DNA of 6,812 bases, taken from positions 2,086 through 8,897 of the forward strand of contig PMAM01000154.1 of NCBI GenBank assembly GCA_003152595.1. Reading direction: 5' to 3'. The notes beneath the pieces were generated by a model. It did not search any database. It saw only the letters and a list, made by a program, of their open reading frames with translations, and had not been told where the DNA came from. Below are positions 1-6,222 of the stretch, piece by piece. A program made the translations under genes and the position numbers. Numbering within the stretch: the stretch's first letter is position 1; each line of letters opens with the position of its first letter. Origin of the DNA: Acidobacterium sp. GTDB taxonomy: Bacteria > Acidobacteriota > Terriglobia > Terriglobales > Acidobacteriaceae.

Positions 1-84
1 GTCCTCGTCTACCGTTTCATTCAAACCGGCCCGTCCGCAACTCACGAGCCTGAGCCCACAACGCTGACGACGGTTCAGGGATAG
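1..84 (+). CDS. cydA: Cytochrome bd-type quinol oxidase subunit I, C-terminal end (partial)
   Basis: An open frame enters from the left edge in frame 1 and stops at the TAG of 82-84, giving 27 residues that begin VLVYRFIQTGP and end in a polar, Thr-rich tail. The hydrophobic-then-basic YRFIQTGP stretch resembles the end of the last transmembrane helix of CydA-type subunits. The stop lies 11 bases before the cydB start, as in cydAB operons. CydA carries the b558, b595 and d haems and the quinol site in the inner membrane, but none of that region is in the window. The identification rests mainly on the downstream cydB; the fragment alone would not prove it. Confidence 0.8.
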   Translation, partial: VLVYRFIQTGPSATHEPEPTTLTTVQG

Positions 85-88
85 GAGA
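83..88 (+). promoter_or_regulatory. Ribosome binding site of cydB
   Basis: AGGAGA lies 7 bases before the ATG at 96 and overlaps the cydA stop codon (TAG, 82-84). This fits termination/re-initiation coupling between the two oxidase subunits and supports the choice of start. Confidence 0.75.
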
Positions 89-95
89 GAACATC

Positions 96-1139
96 ATGGG
101 ATTCGTCTGGTTCTGGATTGTCGCCGTCATGATTGCCGCCTACGTCGTGCTCGACGGTTTCGACCTCGGCGTCGGCATTCTCTCTCCTTTCCTCGGCCGC
201 AGCGAAGACGATCGCCGCACTCTGTTCCGCTCCATCGGCCCCGTGTGGGACGGCAACGAGGTGTGGCTGCTCGCGGGCGGAGGCACGCTCTACTTCGCCT
301 TCCCGCTGCTCTACGCCTCGTCGTTCAGCGGTTTCTATCTGCCGCTCATGATCGTTCTGTGGCTGCTGATCATGCGCGGAGCGTCGATCGAGCTGCGCGT
401 GCATATCGACCACAACGTCTGGCGGAGTTTCTTCGACGGTCTCTTCTTCGTCGCCAGCGCGCTGCTCGCCATCTTCTTTGGCGCCGCACTGGCCAACGTT
501 ATCCGCGGCGTGCCGATCGGCGCAGACAACTACTTCTTCCTGCCTCTCTGGACCAACTGGCGCGTCGGCCCCAGTCCCGGCATCCTCGACTGGTACACGG
601 TCATCGGTGGAGTCGTCGCTCTGGTGGCGCTTGCCATTCACGGGGCGCTGTGGATCGTCCTCAAGGCTCCCGGAGAACTCGAAGCCCGCGCCCGCCGTGT
701 AGTCACGCCGCTGTGGATCGCGCTGCTCGTCATCACCCTCATCAGCCTGCCCGCCACCATCGCTGTGCGTCCCTCTGCGCTCGACAACTACAAGGCATAC
801 CCGATCCTCTTCCTGATTCCGGCGCTGGTGGTGGCTACGCTGATTGGGATTCTGAGTTTCACGAAGCAGAAGAAGCCGCTCGCCGCATTTCTGTCGTCCT
901 GCCTCTACCTGGTCTTCATGCTGGTCGGCGCGGCCGCGGGACTCTACCCGACGCTTCTGCCCTCCTCCAGCGACCCATCGCGTAACATCACAATCGCCAG
1001 CGCTCTCGCCGGACCGCATTCCCTTCACGTGGGACTGATATGGTGGTCGCTCGGTCTCACCCTCGCCCTGGCCTACTTCATCACGACCTACTGGCTCTTC
1101 CGTGGAAAAGTCTCCGCCGAAGCCGGCTATGGGCACTGA
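96..1139 (+). CDS. cydB: Cytochrome bd-type quinol oxidase subunit II
   Basis: Subunit II of the inner-membrane cytochrome bd (quinol:O2) oxidase, which pairs with CydA to oxidise quinols and reduce oxygen to water. The 347-residue product is mostly hydrophobic, with about eight or nine predicted membrane helices. It carries family signatures: GFDLGVG (residues 21-27) and WDGNEVW (51-57). In the latter, W51-D52 align by eye with E. coli CydB W57-D58. The SFSGFYLPL segment (76-84) and the LYPTLLPSS segment (283-291) are also typical. The length is shorter than E. coli CydB (about 379 aa) and fits the short CydB/CioB (cyanide-insensitive-like) branch; that subclass call is inference. A good RBS precedes the ATG. 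No CydX-like small reading frame follows: the next gene starts 25 bases later. It lies in an operon with cydA upstream and the synthetase/acetyltransferase gene downstream. The promoter is outside the window. Confidence 0.96.
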   Translation: MGFVWFWIVAVMIAAYVVLDGFDLGVGILSPFLGRSEDDRRTLFRSIGPVWDGNEVWLLAGGGTLYFAFPLLYASSFSGFYLPLMIVLWLLIMRGASIELRVHIDHNVWRSFFDGLFFVASALLAIFFGAALANVIRGVPIGADNYFFLPLWTNWRVGPSPGILDWYTVIGGVVALVALAIHGALWIVLKAPGELEARARRVVTPLWIALLVITLISLPATIAVRPSALDNYKAYPILFLIPALVVATLIGILSFTKQKKPLAAFLSSCLYLVFMLVGAAAGLYPTLLPSSSDPSRNITIASALAGPHSLHVGLIWWSLGLTLALAYFITTYWLFRGKVSAEAGYGH

Positions 1140-1150
1140 ACAAGATTCGA

Positions 1151-1156
1151 AGGAGA
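1151..1156 (+). promoter_or_regulatory. Ribosome binding site that fixes the synthetase start at 1165
   Basis: AGGAGA sits 8 bases before ATG 1165. The same frame is open further upstream, with a GTG at 1102 and an ATG at 1129 inside the end of cydB. Neither of those has a visible Shine-Dalgarno sequence, and both would add residues that look unlike the family. The start at 1165 is therefore preferred. Confidence 0.7.
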
Positions 1157-1164
1157 ACTTCCGC

Positions 1165-3909
1165 ATGGCCTCCGCCACCATCGCCCCCGAAACACCGCTC
1201 ATCATCGACCCGGCTCACGATCTGGTCAGCATTCAGCGGAGTCCCCTGGCCTCCATCTTCACTCCGAAGTCCGTGGCTCTCATTGGCGCCACCGAGAGGG
1301 TCGGTTCCGTCGGCCGCACGGTCATGCAGAACCTCACCAGCAACTCCTTCGGCGGACCCGTCTGGCCCGTCAATCCCAAGAGCCCCAGCATCCTTGGCGT
1401 TCCGGCTTACAAGTCGATTCGCGAACTCCCCGGGGTTCCCGACCTCATCGTCGTCACCACGCCGGCTGCCACCGTGCCCGGCATCATTCAGGAAGCCGTC
1501 GACTTCGGCATTCCTTCCGCGGTCGTGATCTCCGCCGGTTTTAAGGAAGTCGGCGAATCCGGCAAGGCGCTCGAGCGCCAGATTGCCCAGACCATTCGCG
1601 GCAAAATGCGCCTCATCGGCCCCAATTGCCTGGGCGTCATGAATCCTGTCGGCGGCCTCAACGCCACCTTCGCCAAAGCCATGGTCCCCGCCGGCCGCCT
1701 TGCCTTCATCAGCCAGAGCGGCGCCCTGCTCACCGCCATCCTCGACTGGTGCATTCGCGAGCACGTCGGCCTCAGCGGCTGCGTCTCCGCCGGATCCATG
1801 CTCGACATCACCTTCGGCGAACTCATCGACCACTACGGTCAGGATCCCAACACCGACTCCATCGTTCTCTACATGGAGTCCATCGGCGATGCTCGCAGCT
1901 TCCTCTCCGCTGCGCGCGCGGTCGCCCTGAACAAGCCAATCCTCGTCATCAAGGCCGGGCGCACCGCCGCCGCCGCCAAGGCCGCAGCCTCGCACACCGG
2001 TTCACTCACCGGCAGCGACGATGTGCTCGACGCCGCGTTCCAGCGTGCCGGCGTCCTGCGCGTCCAGTCGATCAGCGAGATCTTCAATATCTCCGACGTT
2101 CTTGCCAAACAGCCGCGCCCCAAAGGCCCTCGGCTCACCATTCTTACGAATGCCGGAGGTCCGGGCGTTCTCGCCACCGACGCACTCATCAGCGCCGGCG
2201 GCGAGCTCACCGAAATTTCCGCCGAGACCATGACCACGTACAACAACTTCCTTCCCGCAGCGTGGAGCCACAACAATCCTGTCGACATCCTCGGCGACGC
2301 GGAGCCGGAGCGCTACGGCAAAGCTCTCGAGATCGCCTCAAAGGACAAGAACACCGACGGCATGCTCGTCATCCTTACGCCGCAGGGCATGACGAATCCC
2401 ACCGAGGTCGCCGAACATCTCGTCCCCTACGCACGCGGCACCGGAAAACCCGTGATTGCCAGCTGGATGGGCGGAGACTTCGTCGCCGCGGCAAATGAGG
2501 TCCTCGCGAAAGCCGGCATTCCGGCTTTCCCCTATCCCGACGCGGCCGCTGAGGCCTTCGTCGCTACCTGGAAACACACCAGCAACCTGCGCGACCTGTA
2601 TGAAACGCCGGCCACGCGCTCGGGCTCCGTTCTCGATACCAAACGCGACCTCGCCACCGGCATCGTCGACGAAGTTCGCGCCAGCCGCCGTACCATCCTC
2701 ACCGAATACGAGTCCAAGCAGCTTCTCGCGGCTTACGGAATTCCAACCGTCCGCACCGAGCTGGCCAAAACACCGGAAGAAGCGGCGCAAAAAGCGCTTG
2801 AAATGGGCTACCCCGTCGTCCTCAAGCTGCACTCGGAGACCATCACGCACAAAACCGACGTCGGCGGCGTCAAGCTCAACCTGCGCTCCGCCGGCGATGT
2901 CGTTACAGCCTTTGCCGACATTCAGAAATCGGTTTCGGAGAAGGTCGGCGCCGAGCACTTCCTCGGCGTCACGGTTCAGCCGTTCGCCAAACTCGATGGC
3001 TACGAGATCATCCTCGGCTCCAGCATCGATCCGCAGCTCGGCCCGGTTCTCCTCTTCGGCACCGGCGGACAGCTCGTCGAAGTCTACAAAGACCGCGCCC
3101 TCGCGCTGCCGCCTCTCACCGCAACGCTGGCGCGCCATCAGATGGAGCAGACAAAGATTTTCAAAGCGCTCAAAGGCGTTCGCGGCCGCAAGCCTGTCGA
3201 TCTCGATGCCCTCGATGCTCTCGTCGTCCGCTTCAGTGAGCTTGTCGTCGAACAGCGCTGGATCAAAGAGATCGACATCAACCCGCTGCTCGCTTCGCCG
3301 GACGGACTCATCGCGCTGGACGCTCGCGTGGTCCTGCACGAGCCTGGCACGGCCGAAGATCAGCTGCCGCGTCCCGCGATCCGCCCGTATCCGGTGCAGT
3401 ACGTCGCGCCGTGGAAGTCCCGCTCCGGCGCCGATGTACTCGTCCGGCCCATTCGTCCGGAAGACGAGCCGCTCATCGTGGCTTTCCACGACCGCCTCTC
3501 CGAGCGCACGGTCGTCCAGCGCTACTTCACCTCGCTCGACCTCAGCGCCCGCACCGCGCACGAGCGCCTTACCCGCATCTGCTTCATCGACTACGACCGC
3601 GAACTGGCTCTGGTCGCCGAAGTCAACGATCCCGTAAAAGGGAAGCTCATCGCCGGCGTCAGCCGCATGATCCGTCAGGATCATGGCCAGGAAGCTACCC
3701 TTGCCGTCGTGGTTGCCGACGACTTCCAGGGGCAGGGCCTGGGTGAGGAACTCATGCGCCACGCTCTGGCCGCCGCCCGCGCCGAAGGCGTCGAGCAGGT
3801 CCTCGTTTACTTCCTCCCGGAGAACACGCGCATGCGCAGCCTCTCGAAAAAACTCGGTTTCGCCTGCTCCGAAGAAAAGGGCCTCATCCGCGGCCAGCTC
3901 ACTGTTTGA
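1165..3909 (+). CDS. ADP-forming acyl/acetyl-CoA synthetase fused to a GNAT acetyltransferase (Pat-like architecture)
   Basis: A 914-residue cytoplasmic protein. Order of modules: CoA-binding Rossmann-like domain (about 31-130, SVALIGA near 36-42); succinyl-CoA-ligase-like domains (about 148-490) with GPNCLG (152-157), SQSGAL (183-188) and the phospho-His loop SHTGSLTGSD with H277; ATP-grasp domain (about 513-725) with THKTDVGG containing H562, a GTGGQ loop (632-636) and E702-x-D704-x-N706-P; then GNAT (about 758-910) with the acetyl-CoA pyrophosphate motif QGQGLG (855-860). The synthetase family interconverts acetyl-CoA + ADP + Pi with acetate + CoA + ATP. The same modules plus GNAT form the Pat/YfiQ protein lysine acetyltransferases, in which, as I recall, the catalytic His is lost; here it is kept. 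E813 and E843 are candidate GNAT general bases; I cannot choose between them. It follows cydB by 25 bases, so is probably co-transcribed, and ends in a strong terminator. Substrate and whether both halves are active are not shown by sequence. Confidence 0.92.
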   Translation: MASATIAPETPLIIDPAHDLVSIQRSPLASIFTPKSVALIGATERVGSVGRTVMQNLTSNSFGGPVWPVNPKSPSILGVPAYKSIRELPGVPDLIVVTTPAATVPGIIQEAVDFGIPSAVVISAGFKEVGESGKALERQIAQTIRGKMRLIGPNCLGVMNPVGGLNATFAKAMVPAGRLAFISQSGALLTAILDWCIREHVGLSGCVSAGSMLDITFGELIDHYGQDPNTDSIVLYMESIGDARSFLSAARAVALNKPILVIKAGRTAAAAKAAASHTGSLTGSDDVLDAAFQRAGVLRVQSISEIFNISDVLAKQPRPKGPRLTILTNAGGPGVLATDALISAGGELTEISAETMTTYNNFLPAAWSHNNPVDILGDAEPERYGKALEIASKDKNTDGMLVILTPQGMTNPTEVAEHLVPYARGTGKPVIASWMGGDFVAAANEVLAKAGIPAFPYPDAAAEAFVATWKHTSNLRDLYETPATRSGSVLDTKRDLATGIVDEVRASRRTILTEYESKQLLAAYGIPTVRTELAKTPEEAAQKALEMGYPVVLKLHSETITHKTDVGGVKLNLRSAGDVVTAFADIQKSVSEKVGAEHFLGVTVQPFAKLDGYEIILGSSIDPQLGPVLLFGTGGQLVEVYKDRALALPPLTATLARHQMEQTKIFKALKGVRGRKPVDLDALDALVVRFSELVVEQRWIKEIDINPLLASPDGLIALDARVVLHEPGTAEDQLPRPAIRPYPVQYVAPWKSRSGADVLVRPIRPEDEPLIVAFHDRLSERTVVQRYFTSLDLSARTAHERLTRICFIDYDRELALVAEVNDPVKGKLIAGVSRMIRQDHGQEATLAVVVADDFQGQGLGEELMRHALAAARAEGVEQVLVYFLPENTRMRSLSKKLGFACSEEKGLIRGQLTV

Positions 3910-3924
3910 TTCGCAACAGCAGAA

Positions 3925-3957
3925 AGGGGAGACCGGCCCTGGTCTCCCCTCCTTTTT
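3925..3957 (+). terminator. Intrinsic terminator after the cydAB-synthetase operon
   Basis: A perfect 10-bp stem (AGGGGAGACC at 3925-3934 pairing with GGTCTCCCCT at 3941-3950) encloses a 6-base loop and is followed by TTTTT at 3953-3957. It lies 15 bases after the stop codon of the synthetase gene. On the minus strand the same stem is followed by TTCTGCTGTTG, a weaker T-rich tail. It may therefore also end the convergent response regulator/kinase transcript, whose last stop codon is at 3999-4001. Confidence 0.92.
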
Positions 3958-3998
3958 CGCCGTGAACTTCAAACCCTGACGCCTGAACTCTTCTCCGA

Positions 3999-5426
3999 TC
4001 AGACCACCGTTGTCAGCTCGCGCACCGTCTCCGGCGATCCCATCAGCGGCAGTTTCACGGTCACGCACGTACCCTCGCCCAGGCGGCTGCTCACGGCAAT
4101 CTCGCCCCCGCAGGAATCCACAATCGCCTTGCAGATGGAAAGCCCCAGCCCCGCGCCGCCGGTGCTTCGCGCTCGCGAGTGATCCCCGCGCCAGAAGCGC
4201 TCGAAAAGATGGGGCAGATCTTCCGGCGCAATTCCACGTCCCGTGTCGCGCAGCTCGATGACCACGTGCTCTCCGATTGAAATCGCCGCCGTTACCGATC
4301 CTCCCTCCGGTGTGTGCTGCACCGCATTCAGCATCAGGTTCGCCAGCAGGGAAGCGCAGGCATCCGGCTCCAGCCGCGTCGCCGCCGAACTCGGCGCCTC
4401 CACGGCGATCTTCACGGCCCGAATCTCCGCCAGACGCTCCATGTGCGCGGCCACGTCCCGTGCCACTCCCGCAACGTCGCACTCCACGTTGCCGCTCGCC
4501 GGCTCCCGCTCGAAGCGCGCCAACTGCAGCATGCGCTGCACCAGGTCTTCCATCCGCGCGCAGTCCGCCATGCAGGTCTCGAGGCCGCGCGCATACTCGC
4601 GCGCCGACCGCGGCCGCGATGCCAGCAGCTGCAAGGACGATTTGATGATCGTGACGGCTGTCTTTAACTCATGGGCCGCGTCGTTCACAAAAACCCTCTG
4701 CTGCACGAATGCCTCTTCCAGTCGCTGGGTCGACAACTCCAGCGCCCCAGCCAGCACCGCCAGCTCCACTGTTGCCTGCGCGCTCTGTGGAGCTGCAAAC
4801 CGCGGCCGCTTCGGGGTCATCTCTCCAGCCGCCCGGCTCAGTTCCTCCAGCGGCGCCAGGCCGCGCCGCAGCAGCAGAGCCAGCACGCCGGCCGTCAGCA
4901 GAAGAAGCAGCAGGCTCGCCGCAGCGAGAAACTCCGCCGCACGCCTGATCGATTCGTAAACCGGCTTCAGCGGCGCGGCATAGTCAATCGTCACCGGACG
5001 CGCGATGCCCGGGCTTCCGTTCTCCGCATCGATCTGCCGCACACCGTGCAGAACCAGCCCGCGGAACATCTTGCCCTGAACGCGAAAATCGTGCGGTGCC
5101 CGCGCGGTGCCGAAGCTGCTCAGCGCCTCGCTGCTCCACGCCGCCGACTGCGCCAGCGTGCGGCCGCCCTCGTCCCGCGCCATCCACAGATCGTTCCCGC
5201 GCAGGTCCAGCGCCGTGAGATTAATCGCCACGTTGTCGTTGGGATCTTCGGCGTCGTGCACCTGGCCCAGCAGGGAATCGGCCCGCCCCCGCACCATCAG
5301 GTCGAAGCCGTGCATTTGTTCCCGCCACAGATACAAAAGCGTCGCGCCGCTCAGCCCCAGCACGAGGCCGCACTCCAGCAACAGAACCGCCGCAATCAGC
5401 CGCCGCCGAAGCGAGTAGCGCCTCAC
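3999..5426 (-). CDS. Membrane sensor histidine kinase of a two-component system
   Basis: A 475-residue inner-membrane kinase that should autophosphorylate on His and pass the phosphate to the adjacent regulator. Layout: basic N-terminus, TM1 (about 10-33), a roughly 130-residue periplasmic sensor region with no recognised fold, TM2 (about 164-187), a HAMP-like linker (about 188-245), the dimerisation/phosphoacceptor segment with H252 in AAHELKTAVT, then the HATPase domain with N-box N363/N367 (NLMLNAVQHTPEGG), G1 box DTGRGI (394-399), F box FERFWRG (408-414) and G2 box GAGLGLS (424-430). The H-box has Ala where most kinases have Pro (HELRTP). The start is GTG at 5426, overlapping the regulator stop as GTGA and preceded by GGAGG 6 bases away, so translation is probably coupled. 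The signal is unknown. No QseC-, PhoR- or CusS-specific feature was recognised. Confidence 0.94.
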   Translation of the reverse strand: MRRYSLRRRLIAAVLLLECGLVLGLSGATLLYLWREQMHGFDLMVRGRADSLLGQVHDAEDPNDNVAINLTALDLRGNDLWMARDEGGRTLAQSAAWSSEALSSFGTARAPHDFRVQGKMFRGLVLHGVRQIDAENGSPGIARPVTIDYAAPLKPVYESIRRAAEFLAAASLLLLLLTAGVLALLLRRGLAPLEELSRAAGEMTPKRPRFAAPQSAQATVELAVLAGALELSTQRLEEAFVQQRVFVNDAAHELKTAVTIIKSSLQLLASRPRSAREYARGLETCMADCARMEDLVQRMLQLARFEREPASGNVECDVAGVARDVAAHMERLAEIRAVKIAVEAPSSAATRLEPDACASLLANLMLNAVQHTPEGGSVTAAISIGEHVVIELRDTGRGIAPEDLPHLFERFWRGDHSRARSTGGAGLGLSICKAIVDSCGGEIAVSSRLGEGTCVTVKLPLMGSPETVRELTTVV

Positions 5427-6115
5427 GCCGCACCTCCGCCCGCCCCGGCCATTAACCGGTACCCGCGTCCGCGCAGCGTCTCGATCCAGTGTCCCTCGCC
5501 GTCTCGATTCAGCTTCCGCCGCAGATTCGAAATGTGCGCTTCGATCACGTTCGAGTGGTGCTCCCAGTTGTAGTCGTAAAGATGCTCCAGCAGCACCTGC
5601 TTCGAGATGACCGACCGCGGCCGATGGCTCAGGTACTCGAGCGCGCGGTACTCCGTCGGCGACAACTCCACCGGCTTGCCGGCTACGGTCACCGTCCGTT
5701 CCAGCGTGTCGATCACCAAATCCGCCAGCTCGATCTTTGGATGGCTCACGCCCTTGCCGCGCCGGATCAGCGCCTTCGCCCGTGCCAGCATCTCGCCCAG
5801 GTCGAATGGCTTCGCCAGATAATCGTCGGCGCCCGCATTCAGCAGTTTCACGATCGAGGTTTTCTCGCCCACCGCCGTCAGCACCAGCACCGGCGCCGTC
5901 TGCCCCTTCGCGCGAATTGCCTTCAGCACCGCTAATCCATCCATCCCCGGCAGCATCAGGTCCAGCACGATCAAATCGTAGTTCGTCTGCCGTCCCAGCT
6001 CAACGCCGTCCAGCCCCGTGCGGGCCACGTCCACGGCCAAACCGGCGCTCTCGCGCAATGCCTCCGCGATATTCTCCGCGACCCGAGCTTCGTCCTCGAT
6101 CACCAGCGCGCGCAT
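5423..6115 (-). CDS. OmpR/PhoB-family response regulator
   Basis: A 230-residue cytoplasmic transcription factor. The receiver domain (1-118) has the acidic pocket E7/D8, phospho-acceptor D52 in VLDLMLPGMDG, switch T80 and K102 in AKPF. The output domain (about 128-224) is an OmpR-type winged helix, with the transactivation-loop motif LSPTEYRALEYL (151-162), recognition helix SNVIEAHISNLRRKL (188-202) and the closing wing TLRGRGYRL (213-221). All catalytic residues are present, so it should be phosphorylated by the kinase encoded directly downstream; the two reading frames overlap by 4 bases. The start is ATG 6115, the only plausible one in frame after an upstream TAA. The best Shine-Dalgarno sequence is unusually far from it. 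Target genes are unknown; autoregulation is possible given a direct repeat upstream. Confidence 0.96.
   Translation of the reverse strand: MRALVIEDEARVAENIAEALRESAGLAVDVARTGLDGVELGRQTNYDLIVLDLMLPGMDGLAVLKAIRAKGQTAPVLVLTAVGEKTSIVKLLNAGADDYLAKPFDLGEMLARAKALIRRGKGVSHPKIELADLVIDTLERTVTVAGKPVELSPTEYRALEYLSHRPRSVISKQVLLEHLYDYNWEHHSNVIEAHISNLRRKLNRDGEGHWIETLRGRGYRLMAGAGGGAA
5433..5437 (-). promoter_or_regulatory. Ribosome binding site of the histidine kinase
   Basis: On the minus strand GGAGG lies 6 bases before the GTG start at 5426, inside the last codons of the response regulator. It supports the GTG start and, with the GTGA overlap, translational coupling. Confidence 0.7.
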
Positions 6116-6130
6116 AGCTGCAGGATGACA

Positions 6131-6141
6131 CTCCCCTCCTT
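6131..6141 (-). promoter_or_regulatory. Purine-rich Shine-Dalgarno-like tract upstream of the response regulator
   Basis: The minus strand reads AAGGAGGGGAG, a near-perfect anti-16S match. It ends 15 bases before the ATG at 6115, well beyond the usual 5-9, and no in-frame start codon lies closer. It may still serve this gene, perhaps through local folding of the spacer (which contains CTGCAG), or it may be only part of a regulatory site. Confidence 0.4.
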
Positions 6142-6156
6142 AATTCTGCCTGAATT
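6138..6156 (-). promoter_or_regulatory. Possible tandem direct repeat (OmpR-type operator) before the response regulator
   Basis: On the minus strand AATTCAGG and AATTAAGG (7 of 8 matches) are separated by CAG, giving an 11-bp period. This is the spacing used by dimeric OmpR/PhoB-type regulators on tandem half-sites. It sits 23 bases before the regulator start and overlaps the Shine-Dalgarno-like tract, so binding there could repress the operon. With only two half-sites in one place, chance is a real alternative. Confidence 0.3.
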
Positions 6157-6210
6157 CGGCCGCCCCCGGCGCAGCCTTTTGCGCCTGCACCGCCACTTGC
6201 TCCGCCTCGC

Positions 6211-6216
6211 TACAAT
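6211..6216 (+). promoter_or_regulatory. -10-like hexamer just before the cysteine desulfurase start
   Basis: TACAAT (5 of 6 to TATAAT) ends 6 bases before ATG 6223, so transcription would begin at or next to the start codon. The surroundings are GC-rich, making this short AT-rich island (TACAATAAAT) conspicuous. No convincing -35 box was found at 16-18 bases upstream. Confidence 0.45.
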
Positions 6217-6222
6217 AAATGG

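Noticed and set aside
1102..1164. An N-terminal extension of the synthetase starting at GTG 1102 or ATG 1129 inside cydB
   Set aside because: No Shine-Dalgarno sequence precedes either codon, whereas ATG 1165 has AGGAGA at 8 bases. The extra residues are encoded by cydB sequence and the spacer.
1140..1164. A possible CydX-like small subunit gene after cydB
   Set aside because: Only 25 bases separate cydB from the next gene and no small membrane-peptide frame fits there; CydX is also often absent next to short CydB proteins.
75..1205. A 376-codon minus-strand frame opposite cydB
   Set aside because: Its translation is full of Glu, Asp, Gln and Arg, as expected when a hydrophobic membrane gene is read in antisense. 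cydB on the plus strand is certain.
2338..4482. A 714-codon open frame on the minus strand, antisense to the synthetase gene and running across the terminator into the kinase gene
   Set aside because: It lies opposite a strongly recognisable coding gene, crosses the terminator hairpin and the convergent stops, and its translation is a low-complexity Gly/Ala/Arg/Asp mixture with no motif. Long antisense frames are expected in GC-rich genes with C/G-ending codons.
4671..5573. A 300-codon plus-strand frame covering the kinase gene and the end of the regulator gene
   Set aside because: It is a shadow frame rich in Arg, Gln, Pro and His that crosses the boundary of two well-supported genes on the other strand, with no recognisable domain.
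6177..6182. TTTTGC as a -35 box for the desulfurase promoter
   Set aside because: It is 28 bases from the -10-like hexamer, far from the usual 16-18, and CTTGCT at 6196-6201 is too close (9 bases).
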